DNA of 64,000 nucleotides from VRUE01 sp963697915. GTDB taxonomy: Bacteria > Actinomycetota > Thermoleophilia > Solirubrobacterales > 70-9. The stretch's first letter is position 1; each line of letters opens with the position of its first letter. The stretch is from NCBI GenBank assembly GCA_963697915.1, contig OY969103.1, forward strand, positions 2,604,001 to 2,668,000, read 5' to 3'. The position numbers and the translations under genes were made by a program. This document shows, in pieces, positions 16,610 through 24,370 of the stretch. The notes beneath the pieces were generated by a model. The model was not told where the DNA came from. It was given only the letters and a program-made list of their open reading frames with translations, and did not search any database.

Positions 16610-17592
16610 CCGCCCTGGTCAGCGGCGCCCACGGCTTCGTCGCCTCGCATCTGGCCAAGGCGCTGCTGGGGCGGGGTGAGGAGGTCCGCGTCCTCGACCG
16701 GCCGGCGCCCCGCCTCGCCGACGTCGGCGGCGAGCGCCTCTCCGGCCTCGACCTGCTCGGGATCCGCGACGAGGTCGAGCTGGTCGAGGCCGACCTGCGC
16801 GAGGCCGACGCGGTCTCCAGGGCGATCGCCGGCTGCGACTCGGTCTTCCACCTGGCGGCGCAGACGATCGTCGGCGTCGCCCGCTCCTCGCCGCTGGAGA
16901 CGCTCGAGGTCAACGTGCAGGGCGCCTGGAACGTGTTCGAAGCCTGCCGCGAGCAGGAGGTCGCGCGGGTCGTGTTCGCCTCCTCCGACAAGGCCTACGG
17001 CTCGAGCCCCGAGCTGCCCTACCGCGAGGACTTCCCGCTGCGCGCCGCCTACCCCTACGACGCCAGCAAGGCGGCGGCCGACACGATCGCGCGCAGCTAC
17101 GCCAACGCCTACGGGCTGCCGCTGGCGGTGACCCGCTTCGCCAACGTCTACGGCGGCGGCGACCTCAACTTCTCGCGCCTGATCCCAGAGACGGTCGTCG
17201 CCGTGCTCGACGGCCGGCCGCCGGTGATCCGCTCCGACGGCAGCCCCGAGCGCGACTTCCTCCACGTCGACGACGCCGTCTCCGCCTACCTGGCGATCGC
17301 CGCCGCGCTCGGCAACGGCGCTATCGGCGAGGCCTTCAACGCCGGCGGCGAGCAGCCGCACTCGGTGCGCGAGGTGGTCGAGGCGATCGTCGGCGCCGGG
17401 GGTGGGGGGGTCGAGCCCGACTTCCAGGGCGACGGCAACCCCGACGGCGAGATCGACCGCCAGTACGTCGACTCGACCAAGCTGCGCGAGCTGACCGGCT
17501 GGCGCCCCGCGGTCAGCCTCGACGACGGCCTGCGCCGCACCCTCGACTGGTACCGCGATCACCCCGAGGCGCGGCCGAAGAACGCAAAGTAA
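16606..17592 (+). CDS. rfbG: NAD-dependent sugar-nucleotide dehydratase/epimerase, CDP-glucose 4,6-dehydratase-like
   Basis: 328 residues from ATG 16606, which overlaps the preceding stop. The extended SDR signature is present: SGAHGFVASHL (glycine-rich NAD loop, residues 6-16), the SSDKAYG strand, the catalytic Y152-x3-K156 (YPYDASKAA) and TRFANVYGGGD. The SSDK strand and the segment after it recall RfbG, the enzyme that turns CDP-glucose into CDP-4-keto-6-deoxyglucose, and the upstream partner is RfbF-like. UDP-sugar 4-epimerase activity is the main alternative. It ends 27 bp before the vapB start. Confidence 0.75.
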   Translation: MTALVSGAHGFVASHLAKALLGRGEEVRVLDRPAPRLADVGGERLSGLDLLGIRDEVELVEADLREADAVSRAIAGCDSVFHLAAQTIVGVARSSPLETLEVNVQGAWNVFEACREQEVARVVFASSDKAYGSSPELPYREDFPLRAAYPYDASKAAADTIARSYANAYGLPLAVTRFANVYGGGDLNFSRLIPETVVAVLDGRPPVIRSDGSPERDFLHVDDAVSAYLAIAAALGNGAIGEAFNAGGEQPHSVREVVEAIVGAGGGGVEPDFQGDGNPDGEIDRQYVDSTKLRELTGWRPAVSLDDGLRRTLDWYRDHPEARPKNAK

Positions 17593-17617
17593 GAGTAATA
17601 CCGGTGCTACTCTTACT
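17588..17617 (+). promoter_or_regulatory. Palindromic operator overlapping the vapBC promoter
   Basis: A perfect 10-bp inverted repeat, AGTAAGAGTA (17588-17597) and TACTCTTACT (17608-17617), is separated by 10 bp, so half-sites are 20 bp apart, two helical turns. The right arm contains TACTCT (17608-17613), a TANNNT -10 box exactly 6 nt before ATG 17620. Binding of the VapBC complex here would block RNA polymerase, the standard autoregulation of such pairs. There is no Shine-Dalgarno, so the mRNA is probably leaderless. Confidence 0.8.
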
Positions 17618-17619
17618 CA

Positions 17620-17856
17620 ATGAAAATCACCAGCAAAGGCCAGGTCACGATCCCGAAGGAGATCCGCGACGAGCTCGGCTTTCTCCCCGGCACCGAGGTC
17701 GAGATGGTCAGGGACGCGGGCGAGATCCGGGTGCGAAAGCAACCCGCGGGCCGCACCCGGGGTGACGAGATCGCCGATCGACTCATGCGGGCCCACGGCG
17801 GTGACATTCCGCTCAGTACGGACGAAATCATGAGGATGACCAGGGGCGAGGATTGA
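17620..17856 (+). CDS. vapB: AbrB/MazE-type antitoxin (VapB)
   Basis: 78 residues. The N-terminal swapped-hairpin DNA-binding domain is clear (MKITSKGQVTIPKEIRDELG and PGTEVEMV). The C-terminal part (DEIADRLMRAHGGDIPLSTDEIM) is the flexible region that normally wraps around the toxin. It is followed 21 bp later by a PIN-domain gene. A palindromic operator overlaps its promoter. The lower-GC context and typical mobility of such pairs suggest acquisition. Confidence 0.9.
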   Translation: MKITSKGQVTIPKEIRDELGFLPGTEVEMVRDAGEIRVRKQPAGRTRGDEIADRLMRAHGGDIPLSTDEIMRMTRGED

Positions 17857-17877
17857 CCTCCCGGGCCTTTACTCTCA

Positions 17878-18285
17878 GTGCCCGCCACCCTCATTGACTC
17901 GAACGTCCTCATCGACGCGCTCTCGAAGGATCCTGTTTGGGGGCAGTGGTCGGACTGGGCCGTTCGGCGTGTCGGGGCAGCGGGACCGTTGGTGATCAAC
18001 GAGTTCATCTACGCCGAGGTTTCGGTCCGCTTTTCGAGCATCGAGGTCATCGATCGGGAATTGCCGCCCGACGACTTCCAGCGCGAGCACACTCCCTGGC
18101 CTGCTGCCTTTCTCGCCGGCAAGGCCTATTTGGATTACAAGCGACGCGGTGGTCGCAAACGCTCGCCCCTTCCCGATTTCTTCATCGGCGCCCATGCCGC
18201 AATTGCCGGGCTGCGCCTGCTGACTCGTGACCCCGCCCGCTATCGCACCTACTTCCCGACCGTCGAGCTGATCGCGCCCGAGTAG
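17878..18285 (+). CDS. vapC: PIN-domain ribonuclease toxin (VapC)
   Basis: 135 residues from GTG 17878. The acidic metal-binding quartet is visible: Asp7 in LIDSNVLIDAL, Glu42 in INEFIYAEV, Asp100 in PLPDFFIGAHA and Asp118 in LLTRDPARY. PIN toxins are Mg2+-dependent RNases that cut tRNA or rRNA when free of antitoxin. All four positions are intact, so an active toxin is expected. It lies downstream of vapB in one transcript. Confidence 0.9.
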   Translation: MPATLIDSNVLIDALSKDPVWGQWSDWAVRRVGAAGPLVINEFIYAEVSVRFSSIEVIDRELPPDDFQREHTPWPAAFLAGKAYLDYKRRGGRKRSPLPDFFIGAHAAIAGLRLLTRDPARYRTYFPTVELIAPE

Positions 18286-18300
18286 GCGATCGCCGCTGGT

Positions 18301-18306
18301 TAGTCT
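18301..18306 (+). promoter_or_regulatory. Candidate leaderless -10 box for the SRAP gene
   Basis: TAGTCT lies 8 nt before ATG 18315, with no Shine-Dalgarno between. Confidence 0.5.
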
Positions 18307-18314
18307 CCGGGACC

Positions 18315-19115
18315 ATGTGCGGGCGCTTCACGGTCACCAACAAAGACACGAAGACGATCGCCGACCGCTTCCAGGTCGAGCTCGAACGCTCCCTTGAGCG
18401 CAACTCCTCCGGTGAGGCGCCGCCGCCGGCGAAGGAGCGGGCGAAGAAAGCCGAGAAAGGCCTCGGGCGCTTCAACGTGGCGCCGACCCAGGAGATCCTC
18501 ACGGTGCGCTCCTCGCCGGATCCCGAGGAGGCCGCCGCGGGCGAGCGCGAGGCGCGGCTGATGCGCTGGGGCCTGGTGCCGCGCTGGGCCAAGGACCTCA
18601 AGGTCGGCTACCGGATGATCAACGCCAAAGCCGAGAACCTCGACTCGAGCCGCGCCTACTCGCCGCTGGTCAGCAAGTTCCGCCACCGCTGCCTGATCGT
18701 CGCCGACGGCTTCTACGAGTGGATGCGGGCCGAGGACCCCAAGCAGCCGCGCCAACCCTGGCGCTTCACCGTCGACGGCGGCGAGCCCTTCGCCTTCGCC
18801 GGCCTCTGCACCCGCAAGGAGTGGGAGGACGAGGAGGACCGCGGCTACGAGGACGGCTGGCTCTACAGCTGCACGATCGTCACCACGACGCCGAACGAGG
18901 TCGTCGGCAAGGTCCACGACCGGATGCCGGCGATCCTGCCCAGCGCCGAGGCCGAGGCGGCCTGGCTGCGGCCCGACCTCGAGGTCGAGGACGCGATCGC
19001 GATGTGCGCGCCGTTACCGGCCTCGCGGATGGACGGTGCTCCGGCCAACCCGAAGCTGAACAAGGTCGGCAAAGGGATCGAAGGCCCGGAGCTGTTGGTC
19101 GCGCCGAGCGCCTAG
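18315..19115 (+). CDS. SRAP/HMCES-family DNA-protein crosslink protein (YedK-like)
   Basis: 266 residues. The protein starts MCGRFTV, so after Met removal Cys2 is the N-terminal catalytic residue that forms a thiazolidine crosslink with abasic sites in single-stranded DNA. Family motifs NVAPTQEI, LMRWGLVPRWAKD, INAKAENL and the RCLIVADGFYEW block are all present, as is the late His in HDRMPAIL. The predicted role is shielding abasic sites during replication. Its stop overlaps the stop of the next, convergent gene by 4 bp. Confidence 0.93.
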   Translation: MCGRFTVTNKDTKTIADRFQVELERSLERNSSGEAPPPAKERAKKAEKGLGRFNVAPTQEILTVRSSPDPEEAAAGEREARLMRWGLVPRWAKDLKVGYRMINAKAENLDSSRAYSPLVSKFRHRCLIVADGFYEWMRAEDPKQPRQPWRFTVDGGEPFAFAGLCTRKEWEDEEDRGYEDGWLYSCTIVTTTPNEVVGKVHDRMPAILPSAEAEAAWLRPDLEVEDAIAMCAPLPASRMDGAPANPKLNKVGKGIEGPELLVAPSA

Positions 19116-19846
19116 CTCTTGAGCTCGCCGCTGGTGCGGACCGCGGCTTTGCCGGCGCCGGTTTCCAGCGCGCAGGAGACCGCGACCGAGGCCTCGCCGG
19201 CGGTGCGCCAGAAGCTGGCGAAGCCGAGCGTCAGCGTCACCTCGGGCCGACCCTCGGGCAGTCCCCACTGCCATTCCTGCGAGTTGGTCCGGACCGGCAT
19301 CCAGCTGACGACGACCCCCGGCAGGTCGGTGAAGGTCTCGAAGGCGTCCGCCATTTCCAGCGAGGCGAATTCGGCGCCCTGGATCGGCAGCCTGATCCCG
19401 ACGCTGCCGGGGACCTCCTGCTTGGTCAGGTTGTACTCGCCGCTGGAGCGGGGGAAGGCGCCGCGGCTGTTGACGGTGCGGCCCAGTTCGGCGCCGCGAC
19501 CGCCGCGCATCCGGCAGTTGACGCGCGCCTGGCCGACCGCCGAGCCGGCCTCGATGCGCAGCACCGAGGTGGCGCGGTAGATCTTCTCGCCGTTGATGTT
19601 GTCTTCGGTCGCCCGCAGGCCGCCCTCTTCGAGCCGCATCGAGCCGCCGCCCGGGATCGCGGCCGGGGGAGAGTCCGGCAGCGGCGCCCGCGCCACCCAT
19701 TCGATCGCCACCGAGCTGCCGCCGGTCTCATCGGTCGACAGCAGCCAGGCGGCGAGGCTGGCGACCAGGCCGACCACGACCACCGCCAACGCCCCTCGCG
19801 GCGGGCGGTTTTCTGCGTTGGACTCCACGAAGGCGGTATTAGACAC
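19112..19846 (-). CDS. Single-pass membrane-anchored protein of unknown function
   Basis: About 244 residues from GTG 19846; the frame is open back to 19945, but that longer start lacks support and crowds the tRNA. A single hydrophobic segment near the N-terminus (GALAVVVVGLVASLAAWLL) is followed by an extracytoplasmic beta-rich domain with two Cys (NCRMRGG and AVSCALE) that could pair. No family is recognised. It is convergent with the SRAP gene. The N-terminal choice is uncertain. Confidence 0.65.
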   Translation of the reverse strand: MSNTAFVESNAENRPPRGALAVVVVGLVASLAAWLLSTDETGGSSVAIEWVARAPLPDSPPAAIPGGGSMRLEEGGLRATEDNINGEKIYRATSVLRIEAGSAVGQARVNCRMRGGRGAELGRTVNSRGAFPRSSGEYNLTKQEVPGSVGIRLPIQGAEFASLEMADAFETFTDLPGVVVSWMPVRTNSQEWQWGLPEGRPEVTLTLGFASFWRTAGEASVAVSCALETGAGKAAVRTSGELKS

Positions 19847-19971
19847 GACCGCACGGCGACCTGCGGAGACCTTTTTCAGAGATCTCCCAGAGTTGACACA
19901 CACGCGTCTTGAGCCGTCACAGCGGGGTCCCGACGATCCCGCCAATGCCTTTCAACCAAGACTTCCTTAGA

Positions 19972-20045
19972 CGCGCCCGGCAGGATTCGAACCTGCGGCC
20001 TCCGCCTCCGGAGGGCGGCGCTCTATCCAGCTGAGCTACGGGCGC
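19972..20045 (-). tRNA. tRNA-Arg(CCG)
   Basis: On the minus strand a full cloverleaf folds. The acceptor stem is GCGCCCG/CGGGCGC, the D arm is GCTC..GAGC, and the anticodon stem CCGCC/GGCGG holds loop CTCCGGA (anticodon CCG, reads CGG). The T arm is GCAGG-TTCGAAT-CCTGC. The discriminator is G, and CCA is not encoded. A possible -10 TAAGCT for the tRNA lies at 20060-20055 and overlaps the start codon of the divergent small gene. Confidence 0.95.
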
Positions 20046-20059
20046 TCGACAAGCAGCTT

Positions 20060-20392
20060 ATGGCAAGAGCGGGGAGTGGAAACGCGGGAGAGGCGACCGT
20101 GCTGGCGGCATTGGTGCGGCGGGGCCATCACGTCCTGGTCCCGTTCGGCGAGGGGCAGCCGTACGACTTGGTGGTGGACCTCGGCGGTGCCGACTTTCTG
20201 CGGGTCCAATGCAAGACAGCCTGGCCGCAGAAGGGATGCCTTGTCTTCAATCCCCACATGACGGATCACGGACGAGGCCGCCGGTCCTACGCGGTCCTTG
20301 CAGACGAGATCGATCGCTGGACGGCCGGCTCGCTGCGCGAGATCCTCCGGGCGGGCTCGGGCGCCGATGAAGCCGCGCTGACTCTCGCGTAG
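20060..20392 (+). CDS. Small PD-(D/E)XK nuclease-like protein, C-terminally short
   Basis: 110 residues. The pattern GEATVLAALVRRGHHVLVPFG, PYDLVVDLGG, FLRVQCKTAW matches the PD-(D/E)XK group related to group I intron-encoded I-Ssp6803I (PDDEXK_5), with Glu11, Asp36 and Gln50-x-Lys52 as predicted active-site residues. The usual C-terminal beta-strands (ending around a YLVPV-type motif) are missing after ADEIDRW, so it may be truncated or decaying. Its ATG is 15 bp from the 5' end of the divergent tRNA and overlaps the likely tRNA promoter. No Shine-Dalgarno is visible. No intron or mobile partner is seen nearby. Confidence 0.6.
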   Translation: MARAGSGNAGEATVLAALVRRGHHVLVPFGEGQPYDLVVDLGGADFLRVQCKTAWPQKGCLVFNPHMTDHGRGRRSYAVLADEIDRWTAGSLREILRAGSGADEAALTLA

Positions 20393-20395
20393 GCT
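20390..20395 (+). promoter_or_regulatory. Candidate leaderless -10 box for rnz, reusing a stop codon
   Basis: TAGGCT begins with the TAG stop of the preceding small gene and lies 7 nt before ATG 20403, with no Shine-Dalgarno. Confidence 0.5.
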
Positions 20396-20402
20396 CGCGG
20401 CC

Positions 20403-21371
20403 ATGGAACTCTCGGTCGCCTTTCTCGGCACGGGCGGGGCGGTGCCCTCGGCGCGGCGCAACACGGCGAGCGTGCTCGTCGTGCGCGGCGGCGAACGGCT
20501 GCTCTTCGATTGCGGCGAGGGGACGCAGCGGCAGATGCAGCGCTCGCTGGGGCTGGTCCAGGTCGACGCGATTTTCTTCACCCACTTCCACGCCGATCAC
20601 TTCCTCGGCCTGCCGGGGCTGCTCAAAACGTATGACCTGACCGAGCGCGAGACACCGCTCACGGTCTACGGGCCGCGCGGCCTGCGCGACCTCTTCCAGA
20701 GCATGGCGCGGGTGATCGGCCGCATCGACTACCCGCTGGAGCTGGTCGAACTGGACGCCTACGACGCCGTCCCCCTGCAGGACGCCGAGGTCCGCGCCTT
20801 CCCGGTCGAGCACAGCGCTCGCGCCCACGGCTACTCCCTGGTCGAGGAGGGGCGGCCGGGACGCTTCGACCCCGAGGCCGCAAAGCAGCTCGGCGTCGCC
20901 GAAGGCCCTGCCTTCGCCGCCCTGCAGCGCGGCGAGACCGTGCAGGGCTCGCGGGGGCCGGTCGCCCCCGACCAGGTGATGGGCGAGTCGCGCGCCGGGC
21001 GCACGGTCGTGATCACCGGCGACACCGCCCCCTGCCGGGCGACCGTCGAGGCTGCCCGCGGGGCGGAGCTGCTCGTCCACGACGCCAGCTTCGCCGAGGA
21101 GGAGGCGCAGCGCGCCGCCGACACCGGCCACTCGACCGTCGGTCAGGCGGCCGCCGTCGCCCGCGAGGCCGAGGTCGAGATGCTCGCCCTCGTCCACATC
21201 TCCTCGCGCTACCACGTCGGCACGGTCCTCGACGAGGCCCGCGAGGTCTTCGAGCCCACGATCGCCCCCCGCGACTTCGACCTGATCGAGATCCCCTTTC
21301 CCGAGCGCGGCGAGCCGAGGCTCGTCCCCAACGGGGCCCGCGAACGGACCGAGCCGCAGCAGGTCGAGTGA
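20403..21371 (+). CDS. rnz: Ribonuclease Z (tRNA 3'-processing endonuclease)
   Basis: 322 residues. The metallo-beta-lactamase signature is H61-x-H63-x-D65-H66 (FTHFHADHFLGLPGLL), the N-terminus LGTGGAVPSARRNTAS is typical of RNase Z/ElaC, and later ligands appear in FPVEHS, TGDTA and LVHISSRY. The enzyme cuts precursor tRNAs after the discriminator base. That fits a genome whose visible tRNA lacks an encoded CCA. It is monocistronic, upstream of the pyr operon. Confidence 0.93.
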   Translation: MELSVAFLGTGGAVPSARRNTASVLVVRGGERLLFDCGEGTQRQMQRSLGLVQVDAIFFTHFHADHFLGLPGLLKTYDLTERETPLTVYGPRGLRDLFQSMARVIGRIDYPLELVELDAYDAVPLQDAEVRAFPVEHSARAHGYSLVEEGRPGRFDPEAAKQLGVAEGPAFAALQRGETVQGSRGPVAPDQVMGESRAGRTVVITGDTAPCRATVEAARGAELLVHDASFAEEEAQRAADTGHSTVGQAAAVAREAEVEMLALVHISSRYHVGTVLDEAREVFEPTIAPRDFDLIEIPFPERGEPRLVPNGARERTEPQQVE

Positions 21372-21394
21372 GGCCCGGCGTCAGCCGCCGCTGC

Positions 21395-21438
21395 TACGCT
21401 TGCGCCGTCCTTTAACCCGGTCCCGAGAGGCCAGGAAG
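21395..21438 (+). promoter_or_regulatory. pyr operon promoter and PyrR-binding RNA loop
   Basis: An extended -10, TGC-TACGCT (TACGCT at 21395-21400), would start the transcript near 21407. The leader then contains CCGG-TCCCGAGAGG-CCAGG (21417-21435), flanked by CCTT (21409-21412) and AAGG (21436-21439). This is the hairpin with the GAGAGG core bound by PyrR. The 3' side merges with the Shine-Dalgarno AAGGAG of pyrR. PyrR with UMP would therefore block ribosome access, the translational mode known in mycobacteria, rather than attenuate transcription. Confidence 0.75.
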
Positions 21439-21448
21439 GAGCAACCGA

Positions 21449-22006
21449 GTGAGCGAGAAGGTCGTGCTGGAGCGCGACGACCTGAGGCGGACGCTGCGGC
21501 GGATCGCCCATGAGATCGCCGAGGGCAACCCTGAGCCCGAGCGACTCGCGATCGTCGGCATCCACACCCGCGGCGCGATCATCGCCCGCCGCCTGCACGC
21601 CCTGATCGGCGAGCTGACCGAGGCCGAGACGCCGATCGGCGACCTCGACATCTCCTTCTACCGCGACGACGTCGGCGCCAAGCCCACCGGCCAGCCGGTC
21701 GTCCACGCCTCGCACATCGACTTCGACCTCGCCGGTCGCACCGTCGTCCTCGTCGACGACGTCCTCTTCACCGGCCGCACCGTGCGCGCCGCGATCGACG
21801 CCCTCTTCGACTACGGCCGGCCGCAGCGGGTGCAGCTCGCCGTCCTCTGCGACCGCGGCCACCGCGAGCTGCCATTCCGCCCCGACTACGTCGGCAAGAA
21901 CCTGCCGACGGCGCGCGCCGAGCGGGTCAACGTGCGGCTCGAGGAGACCGACGAGGTCGACGAGGTGACGATCTCCGAGCCCCAGGCCGCGGAGGCGGTG
22001 GCATGA
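21449..22006 (+). CDS. pyrR: Bifunctional pyr operon regulator / uracil phosphoribosyltransferase
   Basis: 185 residues from GTG 21449, preceded by AGGAAGGAG. The PRPP-binding motif VVLVDDVLFTGRTVRAA (99-115) and the SFYRDD and RGHRELPFRPDYVGKN blocks identify PyrR. It binds UMP/UTP and represses the pyr mRNA; here the binding loop lies in its own leader, so it autoregulates the operon. It overlaps pyrB by ATGA. Confidence 0.95.
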   Translation: MSEKVVLERDDLRRTLRRIAHEIAEGNPEPERLAIVGIHTRGAIIARRLHALIGELTEAETPIGDLDISFYRDDVGAKPTGQPVVHASHIDFDLAGRTVVLVDDVLFTGRTVRAAIDALFDYGRPQRVQLAVLCDRGHRELPFRPDYVGKNLPTARAERVNVRLEETDEVDEVTISEPQAAEAVA

Positions 22007-22965
22007 GGCACCTGCTCGGCATCGAGGAACTCGACCGCGGCGCGATCGAGGCGATCCTCGACCGTGCCGAGAGCTTCGCCGAGGTCGGCCGCCGCGACAT
22101 CAAGAAAGTCCCGACCCTGCGCGGCCGCACCGTGGTCAGCCTCTTCTACGAGTCGAGCACCCGCACCAGCTCCTCCTTCGAGCTCGCCGCCAAGCGGCTC
22201 TCGGCCGACCTCGTCTCGCTCAAGTCGGCCGGCTCCTCGGTCGAGAAGGGCGAGTCGCTGAAAGACACAGTCGCGACCCTGACCGCCTACGACCCGGCGG
22301 CGATCGTCATCCGCCACCCCTACGCGGGCGCCGCCAAGCTGGTCGCCGGGTGGGGCGAAGCGGCGGTCGTCAACGCCGGCGACGGCAAGCACGAGCACCC
22401 CAGCCAGGCGCTGCTCGACCTCTTCACCCTGCGCCAGCGACTTGGCGCGCTGGATGGCAAGCGGATCTGGATAGTCGGTGACGTCCTGCACAGCCGTGTC
22501 GCCCGCTCCAACCTGGTTGCCTTCCGGGCGATGGGCGCCGAGGTGACGGTCTGCGGGCCGCCGGCGCTGATCCCACGCGGGATCGAGGCGATGGGCTGCG
22601 AGGTCGCCTACTCGCTCGACGGCCTCGGCGAGGCCGACGTCGTCTACGCCCTGCGCCTGCAGCGCGAGCGGATGGCGGAGAGCTTCGTCCCCTCGCTGCG
22701 CGAGTACGCGGCCCGCTTCCAGATCGACTCGCGGCGGCTCGGCCCGCGCCAGCTGCTGATGCACCCCGGGCCGGTGAACCGCGGCGTCGAGCTGTCCGGC
22801 GAGGTGATCGACTCGCCGCAGTCGCTGATCGTCGAGCAGGTCGCCGCGGGCCTCGTGGTGCGGATGGCGATCCTCTACGAGCTGCTCGCTTCCGGCGGTG
22901 AGAGCCCGGCGCCCGCCGCCGGCGAGAGCGCCGAGCAGCCGACCCCGATCGGGCAGCCAGCGTGA
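22003..22965 (+). CDS. pyrB: Aspartate carbamoyltransferase catalytic subunit
   Basis: 320 residues. The carbamoyl-phosphate loop is YESSTRTSSSFE (49-60, with S-T-R-T at 52-55), and HPSQALLDLFTL and the late HPGPVNRGVE block are intact. It condenses carbamoyl phosphate and aspartate, the committed pyrimidine step. No regulatory chain (PyrI) is encoded nearby. It is coupled to pyrR and pyrC by 4-bp overlaps. Confidence 0.96.
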   Translation: MRHLLGIEELDRGAIEAILDRAESFAEVGRRDIKKVPTLRGRTVVSLFYESSTRTSSSFELAAKRLSADLVSLKSAGSSVEKGESLKDTVATLTAYDPAAIVIRHPYAGAAKLVAGWGEAAVVNAGDGKHEHPSQALLDLFTLRQRLGALDGKRIWIVGDVLHSRVARSNLVAFRAMGAEVTVCGPPALIPRGIEAMGCEVAYSLDGLGEADVVYALRLQRERMAESFVPSLREYAARFQIDSRRLGPRQLLMHPGPVNRGVELSGEVIDSPQSLIVEQVAAGLVVRMAILYELLASGGESPAPAAGESAEQPTPIGQPA

Positions 22966-24308
22966 GCCTCGCCGGGGCGTTGGAGATGCGCTCCCGCGAG
23001 AGCGCCGAGCTGGTCCTGCGCGGCGCCACCGTGCTCGACCCCGTCGCCGGGATCGAGGGCGTCCACGATGTCGTCGTCCGCGACGGCCGGATCGCCGAGC
23101 TGGCCGCGCCCGGCGCCGACGCCGCCGGCCTCGAGGAGGTCGACGCCGCGGGCCTGCATGCCTTCCCCGCCTTCTTCGATCCGCACGTCCACCTGCGCGT
23201 GCCCGGCCAGGAGCACAAGGAGGACCTCGAGACGGGGACCCGCTCCGCCGCCGCCGGCGGCTACTGCGGCGTGCTGGCGATGGCCAACACCGACCCGCCG
23301 GTCTCGACCCCGGCTGACGTCGAGGCGCTGCGCGAGGACGCCCGCGAGGCGGCCAGCGTCCCGGTCGGCTTCCTCGCCACGGTCACCCGCGGCATGCGGG
23401 GCGAGGAGCTGACCGAGATGGGCGCGATCCGCGATGCCGGCGCCGTCGGCTTCAGCGACGACGGCCTACCGATCACCAACGCCCGCATCCTGCGCCGGGC
23501 GCTTCAGTACCAGCACCTCTGCGGCGGCACGATCGCCCTCCACGAGGAGGACCCCGATCTCTCCGGCGACGGCGTCATGCACGAGGGAGAGGTCTCGGCG
23601 GCGATCGGCCTCGCCGGCATCCCCTCGGTCTCGGAGTCGACGATGATCGCCCGCGACGCCGCCCTGGCCGGCTACGAGGGCGGTCGCATCCACGTCCAGC
23701 ACCTCTCCGCCGCCGAGTCGGTCGAGGCGGTGCGCGCCGCCAAGGCGGCCGGCGTCCAGATCAGCGCCGAGGCCAGCCCGCACCACCTCTGCCTCACCGA
23801 CGAGGAGGTGCGCGGCCTCGATCCGTGCCGCTTCAAGATGAACCCGCCGCTGCGCACCGAGGCCGACCGCCAGGCCCTGATCGAGGGCCTGCGCGAGGGC
23901 ACGGTCGAGTGCATCGCCACCGACCACGCTCCGCACGCGGCGGAGGAAAAGGAGGTCCCCTTCGAGCAGGCGGCGATGGGGGTGACCGGGTTGGAGACGG
24001 CCTTCGCCGCGCTCCACACCGAGCTCGTCCTGCCCGGCGTGATCGACCTCGCGCTCCTGATCGAGCGCCTCGCCGGCGGCGCCGCCCCCTTCGACCTGCC
24101 GCGTCCGACCCTGGCGCCGGGCAGCGAGGCCAACATCGCCCTCTGCGACCTCGGCGCCGAGTGGACGGTGGGCGAGGAGGGCTACGAGAGCCGCTCGCAC
24201 AACTCCTGGTGCGCCGGCCGCACGCTGACCGGTCGCGTCCTGATGACGCTCGCCGGCGGCCAGATCGCCTACCGCCTGCGCTCGTTCACGCTGGGAGTCG
24301 CAGCGTGA
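22962..24308 (+). CDS. pyrC: Dihydroorotase (class I)
   Basis: 448 residues from GTG 22962 (GTGA overlap). The zinc site H75-V-H77 sits in FFDPHVHLRVPGQEHKED, and later ligands occur in EASPHHLCL and ATDHAPH. It closes carbamoyl-aspartate to dihydroorotate. The N-terminal GATVLDPVAGIEGVHDVVVRDG is typical of class I enzymes. It is separated from carA by a 61-bp interval almost filled by a long hairpin. Confidence 0.95.
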   Translation: MSLAGALEMRSRESAELVLRGATVLDPVAGIEGVHDVVVRDGRIAELAAPGADAAGLEEVDAAGLHAFPAFFDPHVHLRVPGQEHKEDLETGTRSAAAGGYCGVLAMANTDPPVSTPADVEALREDAREAASVPVGFLATVTRGMRGEELTEMGAIRDAGAVGFSDDGLPITNARILRRALQYQHLCGGTIALHEEDPDLSGDGVMHEGEVSAAIGLAGIPSVSESTMIARDAALAGYEGGRIHVQHLSAAESVEAVRAAKAAGVQISAEASPHHLCLTDEEVRGLDPCRFKMNPPLRTEADRQALIEGLREGTVECIATDHAPHAAEEKEVPFEQAAMGVTGLETAFAALHTELVLPGVIDLALLIERLAGGAAPFDLPRPTLAPGSEANIALCDLGAEWTVGEEGYESRSHNSWCAGRTLTGRVLMTLAGGQIAYRLRSFTLGVAA

Positions 24309-24323
24309 CCCCCGCCTCGCAGC

Positions 24324-24370
24324 TTCCGGTGCGCCTTTCCCGTCTCAGAGAAGGGAAAGGCGCACCGGAA
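24324..24370 (+). repeat. 47-bp palindromic repeat overlapping the carA start codon
   Basis: A perfect 18-bp stem (24324-24341 pairing with 24353-24370; arm TTCCGGTGCGCCTTTCCC) encloses an 11-nt loop that can itself pair. The A of the carA ATG is the last base of the stem, so the ribosome site is sequestered. A close copy lies at 57418-57466, so this is a dispersed repeat and not a local terminator. There is no U-run. Confidence 0.85.

Noticed and set aside
19846..20060. tRNA-Arg as an attachment site of an integrative element
   Set aside because: No integrase, no repeat of the tRNA 3' end was noticed, and the flanking genes look chromosomal.
24324..24370. Hairpin before carA as a transcription terminator or arginine/pyrimidine attenuator
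   Set aside because: It lacks a U-run, lies inside an operon with the start codon in its stem, and has a homologous copy at an unrelated locus.
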